A stretch of 9,438 nucleotides of DNA from contig JAZLBP010000006.1 in assembly GCA_045613745.1 (NCBI GenBank), positions 1-9,438 of the forward strand. The letters run 5' to 3'. The notes under the pieces are model-generated. The model did not search any database. It was not told where the DNA came from and was given only the letters and a program-made list of their open reading frames with translations. Positions within the stretch are counted from its first letter, which is position 1. The number at the start of each line of letters is the position of its first letter. This document shows, piece after piece, positions 1 through 6,700 of the stretch. The position numbers and the translations under genes were made by a program. Origin of the DNA: UBA940 sp045613745 (GTDB lineage Bacteria > Bacteroidota > Bacteroidia > Bacteroidales > Rikenellaceae).

Positions 1-136
<136 letters not shown>

Positions 137-233
137 AAAAAGTTATTTCTAATAAATCATTAGAGCCTGACTACTTAATCCTTATTGAAAAGGAATTGAT
201 AAATACTACATTTTTCTCTCAATATACCAGTAA

Positions 234-243
234 GTCAAAGAAC
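234..243 (-). promoter_or_regulatory. boxA-like antitermination element in the rRNA leader
   Basis: On the minus strand this reads GTTCTTTGAC, close to the boxA consensus TGCTCTTTAACA bound by NusB/NusE in rRNA antitermination. It lies about 100 bases upstream of the 16S 5' end and downstream of all three promoters, where boxA is expected. A similar GTTCTTTGAC string is familiar from other Bacteroidetes rRNA leaders. The function is inferred from motif and position. Confidence 0.5.
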
Positions 244-253
244 CTCGTTCTGT

Positions 254-283
254 GTTTCGCGTCCGTTTTTTTGGGAGCGAAAC
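254..283 (-). other. Hairpin at the 5' end of the P1 rRNA transcript
   Basis: GTTTCGC (254-260) and GCGAAAC (277-283) form a perfect 7-bp inverted repeat; an inner TCC/GGA pairing with one bulged C can extend it. It begins a few bases after the P1 -7 box, so it would fold at the very start of a P1 transcript. It has no T-tract, so it is not an obvious terminator. It may protect the 5' end or be an RNA-processing site. Confidence 0.4.
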
Positions 284-289
284 GGATTG

Positions 290-321
290 CAAAGGTAAGA
301 AGTATTTTTGAAACCTCCAAA
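290..321 (-). promoter_or_regulatory. rRNA promoter P1 (closest to 16S)
   Basis: On the minus strand a TTTG -33 box (318-321) is followed after 20 bases by TACCTTTG (290-297), an exact match to the Bacteroidetes -7 consensus TAnnTTTG. An A-rich tract lies upstream (about 335-342) and could act as an UP element. The predicted start is near 285. Unlike P2 and P3, the bases after the box are AATC instead of CACCCGCAATC: six bases are missing compared with the other copies. Confidence 0.85.
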
Positions 322-415
322 TCTTTTTGCACTTTTTTTTCAAGAACTTCTTCTGCAATCTTTCGAGCAATTCGTCGCAGACTTGCGATCCATCATCTCT
401 TTCAGATTGCGGGTG

Positions 416-447
416 CAAAGGTAAGGAGAATTTTCGTAACTTCCAAA
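416..447 (-). promoter_or_regulatory. rRNA promoter P2
   Basis: The minus strand has TTTG (444-447), a 20-base spacer and TACCTTTG (416-423). Upstream is a long A-tract (about 462-470). The 19 bases at 405-423 are identical to those at 553-571 around P3, so the two are copies of one unit. The promoter points leftward toward the 16S gene. Confidence 0.83.
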
Positions 448-563
448 CTTTTTAGCAACTTTTTTTTTAAGAACTTCAACAATCTCGTTTGAACCATCGC
501 TTCGCATCACATCGGACATATGCCCTTTCTGCTGCGCTCCGTGCTTCTTTCGGATTGCGGGTG

Positions 564-594
564 CAAAGGTAGGCAAAAAATCGATACCTGCAAA
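564..594 (-). promoter_or_regulatory. rRNA promoter P3 (farthest from 16S)
   Basis: The minus strand has TTTG (591-594), a 19-base spacer and TACCTTTG (564-571), preceded by an A-rich tract (about 606-612). It shares the 19-base core at 553-571 with P2. It lies about 430 bases from the 16S 5' end. Confidence 0.8.
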
Positions 595-615
595 CGTTTC
601 AGCAACTTTTTTGCC

Positions 616-729
616 CTTTTATGCCATTTTTTCGCAAATCAAACCCACTCTCTATATATAATATATAATAGGTATATACAGTTTGGTCGGATTATTGCCT
701 CAAAGAGTGGTTGCTACCATTTTTTTTCG
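616..729. other. AT-rich divergent intergenic region
   Basis: This separates the leftward rRNA promoters from the rightward protein genes. It holds a TA-rich run near 650-680 and a 7-bp inverted repeat CCACTCT (645-651) / AGAGTGG (704-710) with about 52 bases between. No gene is supported. The inverted repeat is too short and widely spaced to be given a function. Confidence 0.5.
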
Positions 730-737
730 TATCTTTG
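730..737 (+). promoter_or_regulatory. -7 promoter box for the symporter operon
   Basis: TATCTTTG matches the Bacteroidetes TAnnTTTG -7 consensus. It would start transcription near 742, giving a leader of about 20 bases before the ATG at 762. No good TTTG -33 box is seen at the expected distance, so the call rests on the -7 box and its position at the head of the gene block. Confidence 0.6.
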
Positions 738-761
738 GCATAACATCAAACTACGTCGATT

Positions 762-1919
762 ATGAAACAACTCCGACTGGGACTTCTTCCCAAAGTAATT
801 ATCGCCATTGCACTCGGCATTGGCTGTGGAATGTTCTTCGGCGAGGTAATGACTCGAATATTCATCACCTTCAACTCTATCTTTGGCAATCTGCTGAGTT
901 TTGCAATTCCGCTAATCATCGTGGGACTGGTTGCGCCTGCTATCGCAGACATCGGCAAGGGCGCAGGACGACTGCTTGGTATCACAGCGGCGTTGGCATA
1001 CGGATTCACGATATTCAGCGGCTTCTTCACCTATGGCGTGGGCGAAATGATCTTCCCGAAGTTGCTTGCCGGCGAGAGTCTGCGAGGTGTGGATGATTCG
1101 ACCATAACCTTTGAGCCATACTTCACAATCGAGATGCCACCCGTAATGAGTGTAATGACTGCACTCGTGCTGGCATTTGTGGCAGGACTCGGAATGTCGG
1201 TAATCAAGGGACGCACGCTGAAAAGCGCAGCCGACGACTTCCGCGAGATTATGATGCTGCTCATTCAGAAGGTTATTATACCGCTGTTGCCGCTCTACAT
1301 CTTCGGAATCTTCCTGAACATTACTGCGTCGGGACAGGTGATGAGTGTGTTGGGTGTATTCCTAAAACTCATTGCGGTGATTTTTGCGCTGACTGTGGTG
1401 TTGCTCCTTGTGCAATTCACCATTGCGGGCATTGTGGGCGGCAAGAATCCTCTGAAAATGTTGCGCACGATGTTTACGGCCTATATGACCGCGCTCGGAA
1501 CGCAATCGAGTGCAGCGACAATTCCCGTAACTCTCGAACAGACAATCAAATGCGGCGTTCGCAGCGAGATCGCAGGTTTTGTGATTCCGCTGTGTGCAAC
1601 TATCCACCTGTCGGGCAGCACAATGAAAATTGTGGCCTGCGCGCTAGCTATCATAATGTTGGAAGGACTACCCGTCACTCCCGACCAATTTGCGGGATTC
1701 ATCTTTATGCTGGGTGTAACTATGGTGGCCGCACCCGGAGTTCCCGGAGGTGCAATTATGGCGGCAGTGGGAGTACTGCAAACTATGCTCGGATTTGACC
1801 AAACGGCTGTCGGACTGATGATAGCACTCTACATCACAATGGACAGCTTCGGAACAGCAACAAACGTAACAGGCGACGGTGCAATAGCCGTCATAATCAA
1901 TAAAATAGCAAAACGATGA
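762..1919 (+). CDS. Dicarboxylate/amino acid:cation symporter family protein
   Basis: This is a 385-residue, very hydrophobic inner-membrane protein of the DAACS/SDF family (relatives GltPh, GltP, DctA, SstT), which imports dicarboxylates or amino acids with Na+ or H+. The family landmarks are present: the serine-containing re-entrant loop HP1 (TALGTQSSAATIPVT, residues 243-257), the HP2 loop APGVPGGA (324-331), and the last membrane helix with NVTGD (368-372). Aligned by eye to GltPh, D394, T398, N401 and D405 are kept (D361, T365, N368, D372), but the arginine that holds an acidic side chain (R397) is glycine (G364) and D390 is tyrosine (Y357). A neutral substrate is therefore more likely than glutamate, aspartate or a C4-dicarboxylate. 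The protein is rather short for the family (about 400-430). Its stop overlaps the prmA start by 4 bases (ATGA), suggesting translational coupling. Confidence 0.9.
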   Translation: MKQLRLGLLPKVIIAIALGIGCGMFFGEVMTRIFITFNSIFGNLLSFAIPLIIVGLVAPAIADIGKGAGRLLGITAALAYGFTIFSGFFTYGVGEMIFPKLLAGESLRGVDDSTITFEPYFTIEMPPVMSVMTALVLAFVAGLGMSVIKGRTLKSAADDFREIMMLLIQKVIIPLLPLYIFGIFLNITASGQVMSVLGVFLKLIAVIFALTVVLLLVQFTIAGIVGGKNPLKMLRTMFTAYMTALGTQSSAATIPVTLEQTIKCGVRSEIAGFVIPLCATIHLSGSTMKIVACALAIIMLEGLPVTPDQFAGFIFMLGVTMVAAPGVPGGAIMAAVGVLQTMLGFDQTAVGLMIALYITMDSFGTATNVTGDGAIAVIINKIAKR

Positions 1920-2743
1920 ACTACATTGAACTCAACGTCCGCTGCTCGGACGAAATGGCCGAAATCCTGACGGCAGAACTGGCGGAATTCCCCTTTGACA
2001 GTTTCGCCACCGAGCCTGACACACTCAAAGCATACATACCTCACGAACGACTCGCCGACTGCCACGACCGCGTGGAGGCTATGTTGGCGGGATACGGAAT
2101 CAGCGAGCACCGATACATCGCAATCGAAACCCAAAACTGGAACGCACTGTGGGAGAGTAATTTCCCGCCCGTAGAGGTTGACGGCGAGGTTGCCATTCGC
2201 GCGCCGTTCCACGCCCCCTACCCCGACTATCGTTTCGACATTGTGATTACACCCAAAATGTCGTTCGGAACGGGTCACCACGCAACAACATTCCTGATGA
2301 GTCGCGCTACGGCGGCAAGGGATTTTGTGGGCAAGCGAGTGCTGGATATGGGTAGTGGCACGGGTGTGCTGGCTATCATTGCGGCCAAGTGCGGAGCCGA
2401 GAGTGTTGATGCAGTGGATATTGATGATTGGGCTTACGAGAACTGCATCGAAAACTGCAACGAAAATGGTGTAGGCGAGCAGGTTACAGCCATACTTGGT
2501 GATGTGCGCGCAATTCACGGCAAGCGCTACGACACCATACTTGCCAACATCAACCGTAACATCCTGCTGGGCGATATGCCTGCCTATGTAGAGAGCCTTA
2601 ATGAGGGTGGCGAACTGATTATGAGCGGTATTCTCGAAGGCGACATCGAGACTATTCGTGCACGCGCCGAGGGACTCGGACTCACCTTTGTGGGCACAGA
2701 CCTGAAAGACGGCTGGGCTGCCGTTGTAACAAAAAAGGCGTAA
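1916..2743 (+). CDS. prmA: Ribosomal protein L11 methyltransferase
   Basis: PrmA transfers methyl groups from S-adenosylmethionine to lysines and the N-terminus of ribosomal protein L11 in the cytoplasm. The 275-residue protein has the family order: an N-terminal L11-binding domain (about 1-60), a linker, then a class I methyltransferase fold. Visible motifs are SFGTGHHATT (116-125), the SAM-binding VLDMGSGTG (142-150), the acidic VDIDD after the next strand, and ANINRNIL (210-217) at motif IV. Its length is slightly under that of E. coli PrmA (about 293). The start overlaps the symporter stop by 4 bases. A 52-base gap with a promoter box separates it from the next gene. Confidence 0.93.
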   Translation: MNYIELNVRCSDEMAEILTAELAEFPFDSFATEPDTLKAYIPHERLADCHDRVEAMLAGYGISEHRYIAIETQNWNALWESNFPPVEVDGEVAIRAPFHAPYPDYRFDIVITPKMSFGTGHHATTFLMSRATAARDFVGKRVLDMGSGTGVLAIIAAKCGAESVDAVDIDDWAYENCIENCNENGVGEQVTAILGDVRAIHGKRYDTILANINRNILLGDMPAYVESLNEGGELIMSGILEGDIETIRARAEGLGLTFVGTDLKDGWAAVVTKKA

Positions 2744-2769
2744 GCGACACAAAAACCGCGAATATTTGT

Positions 2770-2777
2770 TATATTTG
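2770..2777 (+). promoter_or_regulatory. -7 promoter box before the arabinose-5-phosphate isomerase gene
   Basis: TATATTTG matches TAnnTTTG and is followed by C, as is common in Bacteroidetes promoters. The predicted start is near 2782, leaving about 14 bases before the ATG at 2796. A -33 TTTG box is not seen. It would let the downstream genes be transcribed independently of the symporter and prmA. Confidence 0.5.
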
Positions 2778-2795
2778 CAGTAAGAAACACATCGT

Positions 2796-3764
2796 ATGAC
2801 ACAAGACAACAAAACCACCATACTCAATCTGGCTAAACAGACCCTGAACACCGAGGCTGATGCGCTCAAAAACACCGCATCGAAACTCGACAACAACTTC
2901 ACCGAGGCGGTAAATGCCATCCTCAATTGCTCGGGCAAACTCATCGTGACGGGAATGGGTAAGTCGGGACTGGTGGGTCGAAAAATATCGGCGACACTTG
3001 CAAGCACAGGTACACCGAGCTACTATATGCACCCTGGCGAGGCCTTTCACGGCGACTTGGGTACAATCTCGAAGGGCGACGTAATTCTGGCAATCTCCTA
3101 TTCGGGCGAAACCGAAGAGGTGCTGCGAATCGTGCCTTTCATCACACAGAACGGCAATACGCTGATTTCGATGACGGGCAACCCCGCTTCGTCGTTGGCA
3201 CGCCACAGCCACATCCACTTGGACATCGCAGTGGAGAGCGAGGCTTGTATCCTGCAACTCGCGCCCACAACCTCGACCACCGTACAGATGGCGATGGGCG
3301 ACGCGTTGGCTGTGACACTGATGAAGATGCGTAACTTCCAAGCCGTTGACTTTGCGAAGTTCCACCCCGGTGGCTCACTCGGACGCCGTCTGTTGCTCAA
3401 CGTGGGCAACCTGATGCGCAGCGAGGATTTGCCCATTGTTTCGCCTTCGTGCAACACTTCGGATATGATTCTGACTATGAGCCGCGGACGCCTCGGAATG
3501 GTTATCATCCGCGACGAGCAGGAAAACCTTGTAGGAATCGTTACCGATGGCGATATGCGTCGCGCAATGGAGGAGCACAAAGAGGACTTCTTCAAAATCA
3601 CCGCACAGGACATCGCGACACGAAATCCCAAGACCATTTCGCCCAAAGCCAAACTCATCGACGCCGAGAAGATGATGACCGACAACAAAATCACTTCGCT
3701 GTTGGTGGCTGACGAGGATGGTGTTCTGCAAGGCGTGATTCAAATCTACGATCTCAAAATCTAA
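2796..3764 (+). CDS. kdsD: D-arabinose 5-phosphate isomerase, KpsF/KdsD/GutQ family
   Basis: The enzyme interconverts D-ribulose 5-phosphate and D-arabinose 5-phosphate, the first step of Kdo synthesis for lipopolysaccharide. The 322-residue protein has the standard architecture: a sugar isomerase (SIS) domain (about 35-190) with TGMGKSG (52-58), a HPGEAFHGDLG segment, the phosphate-binding ISYSGET (100-106) and FHPGGSLGR (189-197), followed by two CBS domains (about 205-262 and 272-322). Length and domain order match the family. rfbC, another envelope-sugar gene, starts 15 bases downstream. KdsD, GutQ and KpsF cannot be told apart by sequence alone; no gut or capsule genes are adjacent, so the general Kdo role is favoured. 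Confidence 0.93.
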   Translation: MTQDNKTTILNLAKQTLNTEADALKNTASKLDNNFTEAVNAILNCSGKLIVTGMGKSGLVGRKISATLASTGTPSYYMHPGEAFHGDLGTISKGDVILAISYSGETEEVLRIVPFITQNGNTLISMTGNPASSLARHSHIHLDIAVESEACILQLAPTTSTTVQMAMGDALAVTLMKMRNFQAVDFAKFHPGGSLGRRLLLNVGNLMRSEDLPIVSPSCNTSDMILTMSRGRLGMVIIRDEQENLVGIVTDGDMRRAMEEHKEDFFKITAQDIATRNPKTISPKAKLIDAEKMMTDNKITSLLVADEDGVLQGVIQIYDLKI

Positions 3765-3779
3765 CACACTCAGTCGAGA

Positions 3780-4325
3780 ATGCGTTACGAAAAGTGCGAA
3801 ATCGAGGGTGTGGTGTTGATACACCCCAAGGTGTGGAGTGACGAGCGCGGATACTTCTTCGAGAGTTTCCGTGCCGAGGAGTTCTGTGAGCAGGTGGGCG
3901 CACGCCCGTTTGTTCAGGAGAACCAATCACTCTCCCACAAGGGCGTGGTGCGCGGACTCCATTTCCAAAAGGGCGAGGCTGCGCAGGCGAAACTTGTGAG
4001 GGTTGCTCTGGGTGCTGTGCGCGACGTAATTGTCGATTTGCGCAAGGACTCCCCCACCTTCGGACGCTGGGCGGCCTTTGAGCTGAACGACGCCAACCAC
4101 TCGCAACTCTACATTCCGCGAGGTGTGGCACACGGTTTCGCCGTGCTGAGCGACATCGCAATCCTACAATACAAATGCGACAGGGTGTATGCCCCCGAAG
4201 CCGAGGCGGGCTTGCTGTGGTGCGACCCCACGCTGGGTATTGATTGGGGCGTGACCGCAGGCGAAGCTGTCGTTTCAGCCAAAGACCAAGCGTGGCCTAC
4301 CTTCGACAAGTGCTACAAATTTTAA
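3780..4325 (+). CDS. rfbC: dTDP-4-dehydrorhamnose 3,5-epimerase
   Basis: RfbC (RmlC) epimerises dTDP-4-keto-6-deoxyglucose at C3 and C5, the third step of dTDP-L-rhamnose synthesis, supplying rhamnose for surface polysaccharides. The 181-residue cupin has the expected size and motifs: FVQENQSLSHKGVVRGLHFQ with the catalytic-base histidine H61, YIPRGVAHGF (111-120), a tyrosine at Y131 in the ILQYKC strand near the expected catalytic tyrosine, and a C-terminal CDPTLGIDW. It starts 15 bases after the isomerase gene and is presumably co-transcribed with it. The partner genes rfbA, rfbB and rfbD are not in this window. Confidence 0.93.
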   Translation: MRYEKCEIEGVVLIHPKVWSDERGYFFESFRAEEFCEQVGARPFVQENQSLSHKGVVRGLHFQKGEAAQAKLVRVALGAVRDVIVDLRKDSPTFGRWAAFELNDANHSQLYIPRGVAHGFAVLSDIAILQYKCDRVYAPEAEAGLLWCDPTLGIDWGVTAGEAVVSAKDQAWPTFDKCYKF

Positions 4326-4348
4326 TCCCGCATATATATATTTAAGGT

Positions 4349-5026
4349 ATGCGCCCAATGATTGATGTACATACCCACGCGCGGAAAGGCAGGGTCATTG
4401 AGTTATGTTCGGTGCAGACACCCGATGCGACCGAAGGTTTCTGCTCGCTGGGAATTCATCCGTGGAGAGCAGACCTTTTGACCGATGAGGCGCTGACCGC
4501 CGAATTGGATATGGTTGCGCGTGCCGACATTGCAGCCGTTGGGGAGTGCGGATTGGACGCTGCAAAGGGACGCACCGAAGGGTGGCCAATGCAACTACGC
4601 GCCTTCTGCGAGCAGGTTGCCATAGCCGAGAGGCGCAAACTTCCCATAATTATTCACTCGGTACGCGCGTTCGAGGAGTGCGCCAAGATTTTGAAAAGTG
4701 CAGAACTCACGAGCGTTGTTTTTCACTCGTGGATTGGCTCGGCCGAGCAAGCCGCAAGAGCTGTCAATGAGGGTTGGAAGCTGTCGATAGGCCCACGAAG
4801 TTTGACATCGAGTCGCACGGCCGAGGTGATTCGAACTCTCCCTGCGGAGTGTCTGCTGACCGAAACCGACGACAACAACACACCCATAGAACTTATATAC
4901 GAACAACTAGCGGCGTTGCGCGGCGAGTCCGTAGCAACACTGCGCGAAATAATCTACAACAACTTCACACGAATATGGCAGGGTGGATGGAGAGAACCGA
5001 GTTGCTGCTCGGAAGCGAAAAATTAG
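4349..5026 (+). CDS. TatD family metal-dependent hydrolase (putative DNase)
   Basis: TatD proteins are two-metal TIM-barrel hydrolases, several with 3'-5' exonuclease or DNA-repair activity. All expected ligand positions can be found: DVHTH (H8, H10), GECGLD (E66), IIIHS (H103), FHSW (H126) and TETD (D174); GIHPW (35-39) is the usual GxHPH-like segment. At 225 residues it is shorter than typical TatD (about 255-265); the loop between the HxH motif and GIHPW is compressed. M4 at 4358 is an alternative start. The 3' end overlaps tcdA by 52 bases, and the last roughly 15 residues (GGWREPSCC onward) lie beyond the usual NFTRIW-type ending, so this tail may be a by-product of the overlap. The physiological substrate is unknown. 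Confidence 0.87.
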   Translation: MRPMIDVHTHARKGRVIELCSVQTPDATEGFCSLGIHPWRADLLTDEALTAELDMVARADIAAVGECGLDAAKGRTEGWPMQLRAFCEQVAIAERRKLPIIIHSVRAFEECAKILKSAELTSVVFHSWIGSAEQAARAVNEGWKLSIGPRSLTSSRTAEVIRTLPAECLLTETDDNNTPIELIYEQLAALRGESVATLREIIYNNFTRIWQGGWREPSCCSEAKN

Positions 5027-5697
5027 ATAAGATACGAAACGCCCACGTTCTGGTTGTGGGACTTGGTGGTGTGGGAGCCTACGCCGCCGAGATGATTGTG
5101 CGTGCCGGTGTGGGACGTATGACCATTGCCGACAGCGACTCGGTGGGCGAAAGCAACATCAACCGCCAACTTGTGGCTCTGCACTCAACCGTAGGACGCG
5201 CCAAGAGCAGTGTGCTGGCCGAGCGCCTGAGGGACATCAACCCCGAGTTGGAGCTGACCGTAGTGGAGCGTTACATACGCGACGAGGTGACCGACGAGCT
5301 GTTAGACTCCGCGAAGTTCGACTTTGTGGTGGATGCCATCGACACACTCTCGCCCAAGGCGGCGCTGATTCAAGCCTCGCTGCAACGCGGTTATCCGCTT
5401 GTGAGTTCGATGGGCGCGGGAGCTAAAACCGACCCCACGCAGGTTGAAATCACCGATATAGGTCGCTCGCACCACTGTCCGCTGGCACATATGCTACGCA
5501 AACGTCTGCACAAGATGGGTATCCGCAGCGGTTGCTGGGCTGTGTTCTCGCCCGAAAAGGTGCGCGAGGGCTCGATGATTCTGTGCGAGGAGACCAACAA
5601 GAAATCCAACGTGGGCACAATCTCGTATATGCCCGCGGTGTTTGGTTGCGCGTGCGCGAGTGTCGTTGTGCGCGGACTGATTGGCGAAATGGAGTAA
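4975..5697 (+). CDS. tcdA: tRNA threonylcarbamoyladenosine dehydratase (E1-like ThiF/MoeB family)
   Basis: TcdA (CsdL) uses ATP to cyclise N6-threonylcarbamoyladenosine at tRNA position 37 to the ct6A hydantoin form. The E1-like fold shows RTELLLG near the N-terminus, the nucleotide-binding GLGGVG (29-34), the DSDSVGESNINRQ segment with the conserved arginine, VDAIDTLSPK, the SSMGAGAKTDPTQV segment typical of TcdA, and CWAVFSPEKVREG. The ATG at 4975 gives MAGWMERTELLLG, like the usual N-terminus, and a 240-residue protein (E. coli about 268); 4987 is the alternative. The frame is open back to 4774, but that extension is just the tatD gene read in another frame. xerC follows 13 bases after the stop. 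Confidence 0.9.
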   Translation: MAGWMERTELLLGSEKLDKIRNAHVLVVGLGGVGAYAAEMIVRAGVGRMTIADSDSVGESNINRQLVALHSTVGRAKSSVLAERLRDINPELELTVVERYIRDEVTDELLDSAKFDFVVDAIDTLSPKAALIQASLQRGYPLVSSMGAGAKTDPTQVEITDIGRSHHCPLAHMLRKRLHKMGIRSGCWAVFSPEKVREGSMILCEETNKKSNVGTISYMPAVFGCACASVVVRGLIGEME

Positions 5698-5710
5698 CTC
5701 CCCCACCCCG

Positions 5711-6655
5711 ATGCTCGAACGTTTCAGAACATACATCACCGTCGAAAAGCGATTCTCGCCACTTACCGTGCGCAACTATATGGCCGACCTGCACGAGTTT
5801 CTGGCTATGTGCGGTATTGCCGAGGAGGAGTTCGACCCCAACGAGATTGACCGCGATATGGTGCGCGGATGGGTTGTGGCACTCGGTAAACGCAAGAACG
5901 CACGCGGTCAAACCCTTGCCGCAGCGAGCATCAACCGACGCATCAGCACCCTGAAATCGTTCTTTGCGTGGCTTATGCGCGAGGGGGTAATCGAAAAAAA
6001 TCCTACGATGGCTCTGCCACGACTCAAAACTCCCCTGCGACTGCCCAACTACGTCAGCGAAGAGCAGATGTCACAAAGCATCGAGCACCTGACCGAAGAG
6101 CTCTCCGAGGAGAATAGTTTCACCGCCACCCGCAATGCGCTGATTATCCTAATGTTCTACGGGCTCGGCATCCGTCGCGCCGAACTTGTGGGACTCAACC
6201 GCGACGACCTGTCGGAGGATATGACCCAGTTGCGCGTTCACGGCAAGGGCAGCAAAGTGCGCGTGGTGCCCGTTTTGAGGTTTATAGCCGACCACATACA
6301 GGAGTACTTGAACGAAATTTCTCGCTCGGAAATTTGCATAATTGATAAAAATGCATTAATTTTATCGTTGAAAGGAACAAGACTTTCGTCCCAGTCGGTG
6401 TACAGCATCGTACGACGCGAAATGCAACGAATGGGAGTCAAAGGCAAGAAGAGTCCGCACGTTCTTCGTCATACCTTCGCCACACACCTAATGAACCGAG
6501 GAGGTGATATGCGACAGATTCAGGAACTGATGGGACACTCGTCGTTGCGCTCAACACAGGTCTATACCCACAATTCCATCTCGTCGCTGCAAAAAATCTA
6601 CAACTCGGCCCACCCGCGCGGAAGAAGGAACGAAAATTGCGACTCCGAGAATTAG
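5711..6655 (+). CDS. xerC: Tyrosine recombinase XerC/XerD family
   Basis: Xer recombinases resolve chromosome dimers at the dif site with FtsK. The 314-residue protein has an N-terminal SAM-like core-binding domain (about 1-90) and a catalytic domain with the full set of active residues: R155 (GIRRAE), K179 (GKGSK), H250 and R253 (HVLRHT), H276 (LMGHSS) and nucleophile Y285 (STQVYTH). The ATG at 5711 gives MLERFRTYITVEKRFS, the normal family start; the in-frame ATG at 5681 would add ten residues and overlap tcdA by 17 bases. Its location in a housekeeping block, host-like composition and immediate proximity to hpf favour a chromosomal Xer protein over a mobile integrase. XerC versus XerD is not decided by sequence inspection. 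Confidence 0.88.
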   Translation: MLERFRTYITVEKRFSPLTVRNYMADLHEFLAMCGIAEEEFDPNEIDRDMVRGWVVALGKRKNARGQTLAAASINRRISTLKSFFAWLMREGVIEKNPTMALPRLKTPLRLPNYVSEEQMSQSIEHLTEELSEENSFTATRNALIILMFYGLGIRRAELVGLNRDDLSEDMTQLRVHGKGSKVRVVPVLRFIADHIQEYLNEISRSEICIIDKNALILSLKGTRLSSQSVYSIVRREMQRMGVKGKKSPHVLRHTFATHLMNRGGDMRQIQELMGHSSLRSTQVYTHNSISSLQKIYNSAHPRGRRNENCDSEN

Positions 6656-6662
6656 CAACAAA

Positions 6663-6685
6663 CGCTATCCGAAGGTCGGTTAGCG
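6663..6685 (+). promoter_or_regulatory. Hairpin in the xerC-hpf intergenic leader
   Basis: CGCTATCCG (6663-6671) and CGGTTAGCG (6677-6685) pair at 8 of 9 positions (one T-T mismatch) around a 5-base loop AAGGT. It is followed by A-rich sequence instead of a T-tract, so it is not a rightward terminator. It ends 8 bases before the hpf Shine-Dalgarno and could separate hpf from upstream mRNA by processing or control its translation. Confidence 0.5.
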
Positions 6686-6693
6686 AAAAATAT

Positions 6694-6700
6694 AGGAGGA
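6694..6700 (+). promoter_or_regulatory. Strong Shine-Dalgarno of hpf
   Basis: AGGAGGA lies 6 bases before the hpf ATG at 6707. Bacteroidetes genes generally lack strong Shine-Dalgarno sequences, and none this clear is seen before the other genes here, so this site stands out and fixes the start. Confidence 0.7.

Larger units (their letters stand above)
137..285 (-). other. 16S rRNA leader region
   Basis: This is the transcribed spacer between the nearest rRNA promoter and the 16S 5' end. It is AT-rich just before the 16S start and contains a boxA-like element and a promoter-proximal hairpin, listed separately. No open reading frame here is credible. The short reading frames crossing it on both strands run through promoter boxes and repeats. 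Confidence 0.7.
284..615 (-). repeat. Three degenerate tandem copies of a promoter unit
   Basis: A unit consisting of a GATTGC-(GGGTGC)-AAAGGTA core, about 20 divergent bases, CCAAA or GCAAA, and an AGCAACTTTTTT-like tract occurs three times, starting near 285, 405 and 553. The -7 boxes are 126 and 148 bases apart. P2 and P3 are closest in their cores; P1 and P2 share the AAGAACTTC segment after the T-tract. The conserved parts are the promoter boxes, the start region and the A/T tract, while the bases between them have drifted. Confidence 0.75.

Noticed and set aside
196..576. Short open frames on both strands (196-492 plus, 206-418 minus, 340-576 minus)
   Set aside because: They run through the repeated rRNA promoter units, resemble no family, and owe their length to repeats and T-tracts.
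645..710. Inverted repeat CCACTCT / AGAGTGG
   Set aside because: It is only 7 bp with about 52 bases between arms, overlaps no promoter box convincingly, and could arise by chance.
1829..3007. A 392-codon antisense frame on the minus strand
   Set aside because: It lies opposite prmA and the ends of its neighbours, which have clear conserved motifs on the plus strand. The translation resembles no known family and is a codon-bias shadow.
4774..4974. N-terminal extension of TcdA starting at 4774
   Set aside because: The extra 67 residues are tatD read in another frame. The TcdA family begins near RTELLLG, so 4975 or 4987 is the start.
5681..5710. Ten-residue upstream start of XerC
   Set aside because: It overlaps tcdA and adds a polar stretch not seen in the family; 5711 gives a normal N-terminus.
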